Shown here: one piece after another, positions 23,103 to 34,930 of the stretch
How the letters are laid out: each line of letters starts with the position of its first letter
Numbering within the stretch: position 1 is the first letter of the stretch
Source: Haliclystus octoradiatus
Taxonomy: Eukaryota > Cnidaria > Staurozoa > Stauromedusae > Haliclystidae
Assembly: GCA_916610825.1 (NCBI GenBank)
Contig: OU744446.1
Coordinates: 28,472,445 to 28,536,444 of the forward strand
Length of the DNA stretch: 64,000 nucleotides
Direction: 5' to 3'
The notes under the pieces: generated by a model
What the model was told of the DNA's origin: nothing
Database searches by the model: none
What the model saw: the letters and a program-made list of their open reading frames with translations, nothing else
Made by a program: the position numbers and the translations under genes

Positions 23103-25070
23103 TCAGGAATTGCAAACATAACAATCTGGAATTACACAAATAGTACTGTAACTATCAATAAAGTGTGTTTTTAAACGATGTCTGAAGTTTGCAGAGGAAC
23201 CATCAATGTCTAAGAACTTTTTATTTCTATTCCAAAGAGATGGCATTCTATAATTAGGCAGGTTCTGAGAAAAGCTGGTTGTTACAAAGGGAATGTGGAA
23301 AACGTTATGCTTTCTTTTATCCTTTTTATAAATGTATAATTAGAGTGTATTATTTCAGGGGTTTTGTTGAGAATTATTTTATGTAATAAAGTAAACGTTT
23401 TTATTAAAAATAGGTCTTCTGATTTTAAAATATTGGTAGATTTTAGGACTGGAGATGTGTGAGTTATTGGCTTAGCATTTACAATTATTCTAACACATTT
23501 TTTTTGAAGTTTACATAATATTTTAAAGTTTGGTGCATGTCCCCAAATGGGAATGCAGTATTCAATATGGGGTTCAATTATTGCTGAGTAAATTTGTGCT
23601 TTGTGTTTGGTTGTTAAAAAGTTTTTCAATTTTATTAATGTGTAGCAAAGTCTGCGGATTTTTTTACAAACAAATTCGACGTGTTGTTTGAAATTCAAAT
23701 GATCATCTATTAAAACACCAAGAAATTTGACATATTTTTTGCTACAATTTGTTCCACAACGTTCAATAATTCTGTTATTTATTTTTATATTTAGATCTGC
23801 TTTCAAAGGATTGTGAAAAATCATATAATTTGTTATTGACTCATTCAGGCTCAGCTGGTTGTCATAAAACCACTTTGTGACAACAATGAGTTCCTCATTG
23901 ACATCGTTCTCAAATGTGTTTAAATCAGAATCAGACATTTGTAGGGTTGTGTCATCAGCAAAATGCTAACATGGAATTTTGTATTATCAGGTAAATCATT
24001 GATATATATCAAAAAGAGTAGAGAACCAAGTATACTGCCTTGAGGAACTCCACAAGTTATAGTCTGTAGTCCAGAGATAGCATTTTCAAATGAATCAGCT
24101 TGTTGCCTTTTGAAAAGATAATTTTTGAAGAATTCAAGTTCATTATTATTAATACCATAATGAGCCAGTTTATTCAACAAAATTTCATGGTTGACAGTGT
24201 CAAAAGCCTTTTTTAGGTCCAAGAAAATGGCAATATGATGTCTTTTGGAACGATTTTCAAAAATATTTGGTAAAAAATTGAGAACAGAATGTGTTGTATC
24301 AAAAGACTTCCTGAAGCCGAATTGGAATTTTGTTAAAAAATTTAATTCAAAATACTTATAGAGCTGATTGTATACAATACGTTCAAAAATTTTAGAAGTA
24401 CTTGATAATAAAGAAATTGGTCTATAATTTGATAGAATTTGATTATCACCTGCTTTAAAAATCGGTAACACCTTTGCTATTTTATAACTGTCAGGGATGA
24501 AACCTGTTTCAAGAGATAAATTGATAAGATAAGTCAAAGGTGCGATTATTTCTGGGTAAGCATATTTCAAACATTTATTAGAAACCAAATCAAATGAAGA
24601 ACTACTTTTATTTTTTAACTTTTTGATAACATTTGTCACTGTGACTGGGGAAACAATTTTGAAGTTAAAAGAAACATTTGGATTTTGAGGTAGATACTGT
24701 TGAAATTATTGTTGATTGAAAAATTTTGGGCAAGTTGAGGTCCAACATTGGTGAAAAAGTGGTTAAAATTCTCAGCAATGTCTTGTACATTTTTGATTTC
24801 AATGCCTTCAACATTGAAAAGATCGGGGTATCTATTTTTCTTCTTATTCCTACCAAGGAGATTATTTGTTGCTTGCCATAGTAATTTAATGTTGTTTTTG
24901 TAACTTTTGTAAAAATGATGCCAGTATAATACCTTACATTTACGTACAGCTTTGAAGTAGACTTTTGAGTATTGATCATAATATTTTTTTGTTTCTATAT
25001 TTTTTGAATCTATCCATTTATGATGCAATCTCATTTTTCGTTTTCTGGAAATTAAATGGCCATATGTCAT
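23103..25070 (-). pseudogene. LINE reverse transcriptase and C-terminal region
   Basis: ORF 24636-25070 is the spacer before RT (YYDQYSKVYFKAVRKCK). ORF 23920-24639 holds RT motifs KVLPIFKAGD, NYRPISLLS, FQFGFRK, AIFLDLKKAFDTVNH and GVPQGSILG. The FADDTTLQ active-site box sits in another frame at about 23940-23965, so a frameshift falls exactly at the catalytic motif. ORF 23282-23938 gives the thumb and C-terminal part (HIEYCIPIWGHAP), and a last shift continues it to a stop at 23103-23105. Confidence 0.9.
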
Positions 25071-25184
25071 CCATTGGTTTAGTTTTTGTTTGTTTTTGTT
25101 TATTTTATTTTCAATGATTGGACAAGTTTCATTGAGACAGTCTTCAAATTGATTATGAAATTGAGAAAAAGCTCCTACAGGATC

Positions 25185-25996
25185 CTATGGAAGAAACCAA
25201 TTACATTGAGCAAGACGATTTTGTAGAAGCTCTAGGTTTGAATCACACATGTTGCGAAAAGTAGTGGTTGTTGGTGTACAGGTATGTTCCTTCACTTGAA
25301 AATAGACAAACGGGCATAAATGATCAGAAATCTCAGTTGTAATTATTCCTGTCACTAAGTTGTTTTTAAAATTTGTAAATATGTTATCAAGAAGTGTACA
25401 TGACCTTGTTGTGATCCGTGTAGGTTTCGCGGTGAGTGGAAAAAATTGAAATTGCATGAAGCAACATAAAAGATCATCTAGCTTGCTGGACTCATGCAGC
25501 ATGTTAACATTGAAATCTCCTCCAATGAAAACTGTTTGAGTTTTACAGGTGTTCAATACTTGAGTTAAAATAGAAATAGAATTTGAGAAATCGGAATGTG
25601 GGGGGATGTAAATGGATATAAATACATAGGATTTATTGTCAGCAACTATAATTTCGATATCTTTGTTTATTTGGGAAAGATTTTCATTTATTGAACAATT
25701 AAAGGAATTGTGAATGACTAAGCCAACACCCCCACCTCTGGTGCTTCGTTCTTTTGCAAAATAAGCGTGATTTAGTAAAGTAAGATCACCACCTGCCAAA
25801 TTTCTTGCATAGCAAGCACCTTCAAATTTGAGCATGTTATGAGATTAGAGACACTGCTATGGTTCTTCAACAAACTTCTCACATTTTGTGTTGCAAAGGA
25901 CATGGGCAAGTCTGGTACATCACTTGTGGTGATATATCCTAGCCTCTTTATTACGTCACACTGATTAAAAATATTGTCAAGATCAGTAGAAGTCAT
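25185..25996 (-). pseudogene. LINE endonuclease domain
   Basis: The reading starts at 25996 and includes FATQNVRSLLKN and LAMQEIW, the first endonuclease motifs with the catalytic Glu. After a shift at about 25800, ORF 25185-25835 gives TRGGGVGLVI, YIPPHSD, FIGGDFNVN and ISDHLCPF, the remaining APE-type motifs including the terminal SDH. This enzyme nicks target DNA to prime reverse transcription. Motif set complete, frame broken once. Confidence 0.9.
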
Positions 25997-27015
25997 ACAG
26001 TTTCAGTTTGGTATGGTTTGAAATAAAGATGAAATTAACAAAGGTTTTCAGTACGTATGAAATTGAACTGCAACGTTTGGAATGAAGAATTGAGAATGAA
26101 TTAGAAAATAATAATAAATAAACAATATTATGATTAGGCGGCCTAGGACATTGATAATGATAATGATAATCAGTACAGTCATTATAGAAAATGACCTCAA
26201 ACAAATTGTAACAGAAGCATTTTCCATCAATTCTAGGGTTAAATTTTATGCTTAACAGCATATCCAAAATTTTCTCAACTCGGAGTAGGCAAAATGCATT
26301 AATTTCGCAATTTGATTAATGGCATTCGCAGTGGAAACATGAAAGAGAGGCTGTCAAGTTTCACTAGAGTTATATGATTTAATTTTAGGGAATACAGTCA
26401 GACCTATCAGCCGTGCATCACTTACCTAATATAATGTGCTTAAAATTTATTTACTGTCACTATGTATCAAATTACCAAAACGAGGCTATGTACGAAGATA
26501 CACAAATCAACTTAGAAAAACGAGGAAAACATATACGCAGTGAGTAAAAAATGTTATTTATTATGTCTTGACATTCCAATTGCAGTATAGATCGTGTAAA
26601 TACCTTATTTATCTTGTTTAGATAATATAACTATATATATATACATTATGCATAAGAACAATTTCAGGTACAGCCATACGGATGCCCATGGTCGCATAGA
26701 TTTTTGACAGAAATTGGCTATTACGATATGATGATAGGCCTACCGAAAAACAACAGAAAAAGATATCCAATAATAATGTCGAATAACGAAATTAAACTGA
26801 AGAAGTAGTAACTTACTCCTCGACAGGACATCAAAGTAGCTTCGGTTAGCCAAGACTACAGTAACCCAGTTGTTCATGCTACTAATTTAAACATGGAATG
26901 AAAATTGAGCACAGGAACTTCAACATGTTCAAAATGTTGATTCCGCAGGGGATCTATCAAATCTGTTATATAATAATCTTCCTTGTGAAAATAGTTCATA
27001 AATGTTAAATTGCCT

Positions 27016-27292
27016 AATTTTCATGAACAATTTATGAGCAGTTCATGAACTGCTGAATTGATTTATAATTTGTCCATGAACAGTACATGGATAAACAAAT
27101 GTAAATGAACAGCTCATGAGGTTTTCGTAAAGCTTTATGAACTGTTAAATGTTTATGATTCATAAGGTTCTCGTAAACCTCATGAACTCAGAACTGTTCA
27201 TTACCATTTGAATATTCATGAACTGTTCATGAACAAATTATAAATCCAATTCAGCAGTTCATGAACTGCTCATAAATTGTTCATTAAAATTT
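27016..27292. repeat. Palindromic cluster of TTCATGAAC motifs
   Basis: About 70 bp at each end are inverted repeats (AATTTATGAGCAGTTCATGA on one side, its complement on the other), and the self-complementary word TTCATGAAC or close variants occurs many times inside. Similar words recur at 28338-28410 and 36985-37070, so this is a small dispersed family. Non-coding. Confidence 0.85.
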
Positions 27293-27607
27293 GGTCATTT
27301 AAAGACCATAAAATGACCAACAGCCTTTGCATATTTTTGTCTTTGAATTATGGACCCAGATTTCAATCACTCGTTTTTATGATACACGGCCGGCCTTTGC
27401 GTCTCCTTTACACACACACGCGATTTTGTTTAAACAGTTCGAAAAACAAACATGGAAGCATCTCTGCTAAGTTATTTAGCAACGAATTGGTTTGGAAAGT
27501 TACAAGAGCAATGGAGATGGACTTCGTAAGGGCTTTTGGTGCTTGAAAAAATGTGTACCACGAAATCAATTCACTTGCTACTAGCGTGATACGAATTGTG
27601 GACGGGA

Positions 27608-28253
27608 GACAGAGTTGAATACAACTGAACTCGACTGATTCAAAATTTCATGTTTTTCTTTGCTTGATACAAGAATATTTGGGATTGAAAGAACGGGAAG
27701 AGATTTGAAATTATAACACAAGGTGAATTCGTTTTTAATACAGATGCTTTGATCATTGACTCCAAATTATGTTTGTAGACAAGTAGGCTTCGTCTAAATA
27801 TAGCTAGTATGATACCTATGTATGTTTTATATTGCATTGTTTTTCTGTAATATTTATGCACATAAATGGTAAAATTCAGAATCATATGAATTTAAATAGT
27901 GTTGATTTGAAAGTACATCTTATCTGAGTTGTTTTGATTTGCGTCAAACTTCTCAGACAGATAATCGGACTGTGACTCCCATTCCGCTATTTATTTGTGA
28001 GCCGTATACATTTGTTGGCTATCTATAGCCATAGACTTTGCGTTTCGAAAAGTAAGAATTAAGATTTATCCAAAACTGAAATTGATAAACCAGACTATTT
28101 TCTGGAGCTTTCTGTCGTGTCTTTCCGTAGCAAAATCCACGAGGACAATCCTCCGACGTGAGCGCTGACGTCACTTTCCAGAGGATTAGCCTCGTTTCTT
28201 GTAATCAAAACAACAAAACAAAGCAAAGGCTGCTGGTCATTCGAAACTCTTTA
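27608..28253 (+). repeat. Dispersed 0.69-kb repeat, copy 2
   Basis: Inverted relative to 3152-3840 and highly similar, including the CRE-like TGACGTCA near 28168 and the AATCCTC / AGAGGATT pair. It has a deletion of about 40 bp relative to copy 1 near 27700. It lies in the loop of the large inverted repeat, and its right edge coincides with the start of the right arm. Confidence 0.8.
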
Positions 28254-29346
28254 ACATTTATGAACTTTTTCATAAGGAAGATTATTGAATAGCAGATCTG
28301 ATATATTTCCTGCGAAAAACAGTTTAGGCCAGGAGTTCATCAACAGTTCATGAACGCTAAATGGTCCCAATTTCATGAATTATTTACAAACAGCTCATGA
28401 ACCTTCACGGACAGTCCAGGAACACCTAAACTGCTCAGAAGATCCAAGAACCAGAAAAAGAGTAGATCATCAAACTCCAACCAAGTTCATCAATCTTTGA
28501 TTCTATAGAAAATACTACTTAGAGATGACTGTTATTACAGGTTTGACAGTATATGGATCTAGGATATAGTAAACATTATCGGTATAACTATATGCGAGGC
28601 TCTTGTGGTGAATTTTCATCCCATGGTTAAATTAGTAACATGAACGACAGGGTAACTGTAGTCTATTCTATACGAAGTTACATTGATGTCATGTCAATGG
28701 GTAAGTTAATACTTCTTTAGTTTAGTTTTATTTGAAATTATTAATGGATGTCTTACTCTGGTATTTTTCAGTAGGCCTATCATGAAATTGTAATAGCCAA
28801 TTTCTGTCAAAAAACAATTTCTGTCAAAAATAATTGCGACCATGAACATCCGAATAGCTGTGCCTGAAATTGTTTTTGTGTATGATATCTCTAGCTGCAA
28901 TTTCTAAATAAGGTAATTAAAGTATTTACATGATATGTACTGCTAGTGTATTGTTAAAACATAATGAATAACATTTTACTGACAGTGTATATGTTTTTCT
29001 CGTCTTTCTATGTCAATTTGTGTATCTTCGTAAATAGTCTCGTTTTGGTAATTTGATACATATTGACAGTAAATAAATTTTAAGCACATTATATGAAATA
29101 AATGATGCGGGGCTACTATGTCTGATGGTATTCCCTCAAATTAAATCACATGATTGCACTGAAATTTGACAGCTTCGCTTTCATATTTCTACTTGGAATG
29201 TCACTAATCAAATTGCGAAATAAGGCATTTTGTCTACTCCAATTCTGAACATATTGAATATATTGTTAAGCATAAGATTTGACCCGAGATTTATTGAAAA
29301 ATTATTCTGTTGCCATTTGTGTGAGGTTGAGGCTTATATTGACTTA

Positions 29347-29943
29347 AAGTAACTTTACTATACAGCTACATGAATGTTATTTAAAATTAAACGAAACTTA
29401 CATGTAATTTGAATATTAATTGCAATTTTTGTGGGTCATCTACATTGGACGTCAAGGTCACTCAAGGAATAATTATGAGCATATAAAATGCTCATTAGAA
29501 ATAGAAAATGCAAAAAAACAATCACTGATGAAATGGGTCAACAAGGCAAGCATAGTCTAATTATATGTTTAAGGTCTGTATGCCAAAATAGGCTAGATTG
29601 GATATAGCTAGCATTATCTATATTTAACTGAAAAATAAATCTGTTCCAAGCACATCAAAAAAGTCCTTTAACGAATTGACAGTTTTAATCATAAAAATCC
29701 ATATTCCTTCGATCTTTGCATTGAATAAATGTTTGGAAATTGGGGAAAACACAATCTAAATTTGATTGCAAAGCTTTTGTGTATTTTATTTTTAAAAAAC
29801 TTCATAAGTTTGATTCACTAATTTCCCCGTGTAGAGTTAAATCCAAGTTACCTAATTTGTCCCATTCGCAGGGGTGCCAATTTTCCTCTAAGTATTTCAA
29901 AATTTGCCTTAAGAAACGACTTAAATTTTCCAACAATCGGACA
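29347..29943. other. No gene recognised
   Basis: AT-rich, no recognisable motif; one 69-codon plus ORF (29740-29949) without support. Confidence 0.45.
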
Positions 29944-31219
29944 CAATAGACCAATTCGGCTAGGTTTCTAGTGGGCGATTACTTGATCTGTAGTGTGTGT
30001 TTACAGTCGGACGAATGAATGCTATTCATGCGGTCGCATGTACGTTTCTGCAGTTATCAAATGCATCTAACTTCGTGTTATTAGAGGATTTATCTAATTT
30101 TCAAGTTCAGAAAATTAGTTATGTGCATAGTTGCTTACTCTACATTTTTCCCGGTGTGTTTCATGTCTTATTTATTCTGCTGGGAGAAAATTACAGGAAT
30201 TAGAAGATGTAACATTTTCGCTGCCAGATCAACCAACCTGTAGCGGTGGATATATTCCTTTTTGGTGTATTATTACGTTTAAATTCTGGAGTTATGCTTG
30301 GAAAGTGAAGAATTACATTTGTAACACTTTTTAAGGGAAAGAGCGAAGGAAAAGGGCAGTTCAATGAGGTTTACAAGGCAAAAAGAATTTTCCTTTGATC
30401 GCTACATTTTGGCGCCGTTTTCTTTCTACGATGATCAAAGTATGAGCTCTATATTATGGAAGAACTATTATATGAGTACCAAAGTAATATAATTCACAAC
30501 AGTTAGTAAAAATTATAGTATATGATGCTTTTTATGATAATGTGTACTGTCTATAGCAGACCCTGGCCTGGCCTTATTGAGAATTACAAAACGTTCAGCC
30601 CTTTCGAGAAAAGAAATGCTAAGTACGAAAGTTTAACTTAAAAAAAAAACTATGAAACTTAAACTGCTTGTAGTCTGACTACAGTTTAATGTATCGTCTG
30701 GAATATAAAAATATATGGGTTGCCATGTAAAACGTTAACAATGCCTCAAATTTTGTGAAAAGATACATTAACTAAATATAATTTCTCCGTGAAGAACTCA
30801 ACAGTATAACTTTTTTGAAATCAGAATCATTTGTAACTAATATTGAAACATTCCTGTCAAATTTATGGCATTTGTAATAATATATATGATATCGATATGT
30901 GTTTTTAAGTCACATTGAAATTGGAATTTAAGAAATCAATAGGAATTCACTTGATCTTTGCCTTTTCGCAACCGATTTATCTGTGGGTTCATTCTCCCCC
31001 ATAGCAATAAAAACAGGTTTAATATAAAATTTAACGTTTAAAATTAGCTGCAGATTAACAAGTGGTAAGATCCTAGCTCATTTTAAGGAATAAATGTAGA
31101 AAAATAAACCTACAAATTGCTCTGTTTCGAGGTATAGTTCACTTGATATTCTACGTGAGTCACGTGATATAATCACCCGCTATTTGTCGAAGTGATTTAT
31201 TAGCCGAATTGGTCTATTG
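29944..31219. mobile_element. DNA element with perfect 19-bp terminal inverted repeats
   Basis: CAATAGACCAATTCGGCTA at 29944-29962 is matched by its exact complement at 31201-31219, and weaker complementarity continues inward (GTGGGCGATTA versus its partner). If the element ends are at GACC, the flanking dinucleotide is TA on both sides, which would fit a Tc1/mariner-type insertion. Internal ORFs (29997-30203, 30131-30334) carry no transposase motif, so it would be non-autonomous. Confidence 0.6.
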
Positions 31220-32418
31220 ATTTGTTCTGGTATTTAATCCTACGCCAATGGTGCAGTGTTATTAAAAGCACAATATCCAGGCTTGCGTTCGATATTGATA
31301 TAATGCGATACCTAACTAGTTCTCAGAGAGTATAGCAACAGGAAGTTTTGATTGTGCAAGATTTGTTTCAAATTGTGGAGAAAGTTTTTTTTAATTATTC
31401 GTTGCCGATTGAGAACCAGTGAAAATAAACTACTGCTTGGAGCGATTTGATTGGATTTAGGTGCGAAAATGAAAAGTGGGCAGCAGCGGTCAGAGACTTC
31501 TGTAGTCGATCGATTTTGTTTCGTGGAATACCAAACTGTTAATATTAGAAGTGAAGAGGGGAAAATACAAACTCATGCACAGTAATATTTGCAGATTCTT
31601 CTGTAGGTGTTTGCGAATTTTAGTGATTTCGTAGATGCTGTGAATAGCTTTACTGCACATTTTTCCAGTGAACCTTCATTGGCATATTGGAGTCACACAA
31701 GGCTCCAAGAACATTAGCATCCCCAAACATTGAGCGATTTCATTAATCTTTCATAATTGATCTCCAGATTCAGACCAATGACATTTAACTCTGTTTTGTT
31801 ATCATTTATATGGATTGTTTCACGAAGAACAATTTATGAAGGGGAAAGTGTTGAATTATGCATGCACGATTTTCCAAGATACACCGAGCCATGGAGTGGA
31901 ACGCCACTTCTTGTGACACTTTTGATAAATCTTCAGACCTGAAAAATAAGTAAAGTTGTGTCATCTGCATACTCATGAATGAGGCAAATATTTGAATTCA
32001 ATAGAACACAACACAGCATGAGAAGAGGCGACATTTTAAGAATAACATAGAATTGTAAACAAGAGCTGAAGATCTTATAACTATTTTATGTTATTTAAAT
32101 TTGCAAATAGCAGTACAAAGTATAATTCCAAAATGTAACTGTACAGCGTTTTTCTTTTAAACCATAAATAAACCTTATTATTATTGTTTAATTTCAGAAA
32201 ACCTTCTGATTAGAGCAGTAACTGTGAACAGAGCATTTCATTTTCATGGAAATGCTTATAATTTGAAGTGACTTTTCAATATTTAAAAGGTAGGAACACG
32301 TTAAAGAATAATTTCAGATACAAATTTTTGAAAAACAATAATTAGAAAAATCAGCCTCGACATAAATTAACATAGAGAATTAAACAAATACTGTTTCAAA
32401 ATTTTCCAATTATCATTT
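31220..32418. other. No gene recognised
   Basis: AT-rich sequence without ORFs that show motifs; the 61-codon ORF at 31757-31942 is unsupported. Confidence 0.45.
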
Positions 32419-32750
32419 AGTCCAGTCAGTGAAGTACAAAAATCGGCCGAACCTATCACAAATTGCAACAGAGGATGTTTTTACATCAACATGACCAGAA
32501 AAATCTCCTCTATCACATACTAATAGTCCATAAAACTTCAAGCATCATTTCTACCTGAATTTGATACAATTCTATCTAATTTGTACGAAGATGAGGCCGA
32601 AACTTCAAGAAATCACGAACACACCCAAAATCACTATAACGTAAAGTAAAGTAAACCACATATCTCAGAAACAATAATGCTTCAATATTCTGAAATCAAA
32701 ATTTTCGTGATCAATCGTCCTATATATGAGGTTCAAAATCGGGCAAATGT
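32419..32750 (+). repeat. Dispersed repeat of about 330 bp, copy 1
   Basis: Matches 42048-42382 in inverted orientation (shared words TAGTCCAGTCA, ACATCAACATGACCAG, TATCACATACTAA, TTTCTACCTGAATTTGATAC, ACCACATATCTCAGAAACA). Divergence is moderate. A short frame (FLPEFDT...NL.E) is kept in both copies, but stops lie just upstream, so coding is not supported. Confidence 0.8.
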
Positions 32751-32965
32751 GTTTATGCAGTAAAATTGATAAATATGAATGAAAATTTTAAATTATGGAT
32801 CCTTCCAGGCATTTGACATTGCATATCATTTATTTCCACAAATAATAATCCAATAATTGATAATTGAGCTCCAACAGTAGCACTGAAGTTTTAAGCATAT
32901 TTAAATTATATGAGTCATTAAATCACATCTAAATATTTCTCAATTTATGCTAAAGGTTGTGTCAA

Positions 32966-33792
32966 GAGATTATAATAGAACCAAGATAGTCTAACTCAGA
33001 TTTGGATTTTAAAGAGTTTTAAACAGACCATAATATTATCCTACCTTTGTGTAAATCAACCAAATAAATTGTATTTAACATCCTCAAGCATTGAATAATT
33101 CAAATTTAAAAACGACGTCTTTGTCCGACATCAATAACATCCTCAAAAGTCTCTCTTTGTTGTCCAATATCGATCATTTCCAAACATTTTGATCTGTTTT
33201 GCCACGGCAAAATCACTGAGAATTGGCCTCAAAGCTATTTTAAGATCATCTCGTTTCGATGCGAAAAAATTACTGGGTCTCAGATTATCAAACAAACAAA
33301 CTTACTTTCTTGTGAAAAGTAAAACATTTATTAAACATTGCTGATATTCAATATGTTTGAAATGTCGCGCGTGGCAAAAAATCAAACAGAACCGGGTTTC
33401 ATGATATCATCTTAACCGCGCGAAAAAATGTTTTACTTTTCACAAGAAAGTAAGTTTGTTTGTTTGATAATCTGAGCCCCGGTAATTTTTTCGCATCGAA
33501 ACGAGATGATCTTAAAATAGCTTTTGAGGCCAATTCTCAGTGATTTTGCCGTGGCAAAACAGATCAAAATGTTTGGAAATGATCGATATTGGGTCAACAA
33601 AGATAGACTTTTGAGGATGCTATTGATGTCGGCCAAAGACGTCGTTTTTAAATTTGAATTATTCAATGCTTGAGGATGTTAAATACAATTTATTTGGTTG
33701 ATTTACACAAAGGTAAGGTAATTTTATGGCCTGTTTAAAACTCTCAAAAACACAAATCTGAGTAAGACTATCTTGGTTCTATTATAATATCT
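32966..33792. mobile_element. Long near-perfect hairpin (827 bp)
   Basis: The left arm 32966-33328 and right arm 33427-33792 are reverse complements with only scattered mismatches over about 363 bp, separated by a 98-bp loop. Shared words include CAAACAAACAAACTTACTTTCTTG, TTTTGCCACGGCAAAA and TTTAAAAACGACGTCTTTG in part. The structure fits a foldback or MITE insertion. If transcribed from either side it would give a double-stranded RNA of about 360 bp. No duplication of target sequence was identified. Confidence 0.9.
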
Positions 33793-34396
33793 TGGTTGTA
33801 TGTAAATGAAATGTAATGCCTCCTTTATTTGCCCGCCAATATGAAGACAATTGGCAAAATATATCGAACAAAAAAAATAATGAGTGCATGTCTGACTAGT
33901 GAACATCCTAAATGTCAGCACAAACAACCGCAATGATCTGGTTATTAAATCAGCCTATCTACGTTATTGGATTGTTCGACTTTGATGTAGTTGTCGTATG
34001 AAATTAAATGTTGAATTATTTTTTCCTCTAGATAACTCTAGATAACCTAGATTACCCACATTGCATGCGGGAGACCGCTGTACTTGATTCCTTGTCGGTG
34101 CACAACATTGATCTATATAGGTTTGACTGCTGTCCAACCCTTCGGTTCCACACAAAACCAGCTTATTCACTCATCTGCTTGTATTTATGTAGTTTACGCT
34201 AATTTACAAATAACGGAAAAATTGATATCGGATGCAATGCTGATGCACCATAATTCACATTGCTCGACCTTATGATTCTTAGAAACAAACCAATCTGATA
34301 TATTTTCACGTTCGGTTATCGAGAACTGAAGAAGGAGTGGATAAAACGATTTAATCTAGTCATGGTATTAACTATTAATCAGTTGATGCATAGATA
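33793..34396. other. No gene recognised
   Basis: AT-rich sequence; short ORFs on both strands (33724-34275) lack motifs. Confidence 0.45.
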
Positions 34397-34930
34397 ATAG
34401 AATACAGGGATTGGCAACTCTATTGTTCTCTGCCACGTGGTCAGATTATGTCGAATTTGGCGTGAAACAGGGTCACGTGATCTTGAGCCGACACAAGATT
34501 ACAACGATGCGGTCAAAACTTTGTAATCTTCGTAACTTGCATACTATAATATCCTACGTTGCTCAATATATTTTTGAAGTTTTATGTTTTGACAATGTGA
34601 AATAGAGCTTACTTTAAATGTCCATGACAATTTAATGTTTGTTAAGTTCATGAATTCTTCGACCAAGCAGAAAAGGGTACGAAAATTGTGCAAGCGCATT
34701 TCCAATGGGGTACGAGTTTTATTAAGTCATTCATATCTTTCTAACTGAATTGCAGCTTTTTCATCGCATCAACCACATAAATTATAGAATACAGGGATTG
34801 GCAAATAAGGTCTGGGCACGAAATGTGTTTTTGTTTGAGATTTTCCGGAAACGCGTGATCTCCAGCCGACACATAATTTTGTGACAAATTTTCACAAGTG
34901 TCATTACAACAACGCGGTCGACTCGTCTGC
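34397..34930. repeat. Direct repeat, two divergent copies 387 bp apart
   Basis: ATAGAATACAGGGATTGGCAA occurs at 34397 and 34784, followed in both copies by CGTGATCT..AGCCGACACA and later ACAACG.TGCGGTC. The copies are diverged and contain indels. This may be two insertions of one short element or an old tandem duplication. Confidence 0.75.

Larger units (their letters stand above)
22797..26000 (-). mobile_element. Non-LTR retrotransposon (LINE), nearly full-length ORF2
   Basis: The minus strand encodes an apurinic-like endonuclease followed by RT, the Jockey/CR1-type order, ending near 23103. A 3' untranslated stretch runs to a short TATC-repeat tail (22797-22822), typical for this LINE group. 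Frameshifts at about 25800, 25190, 24660, 23940 and 23290 inactivate it. It shares clear sequence similarity with the LINE at 57405-59750. The 5' side borders the large inverted repeat beginning about 26176; no ORF1 was recognised. Confidence 0.92.
26176..29346. mobile_element. Large inverted repeat, 3.2 kb, with arms of about 0.85-1.1 kb
   Basis: The left arm 26176-27015 and right arm 28254-29346 are reverse complements with moderate divergence. Matching blocks include TGCTTAA.A.CATA near the ends, TAAATTTTAAGCACATTATAT, TAGGCCTATCAT, GCCAATTTCTGTCAAAAA and AAGGAAGATTATT near the centre. The right arm has about 270 extra bases (28325-28600). The loop holds a palindrome of TTCATGAAC motifs and a copy of the dispersed 0.69-kb repeat. 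No transposase was recognised. It may be a foldback transposon or two copies of one repeat inserted head to head. Confidence 0.8.
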
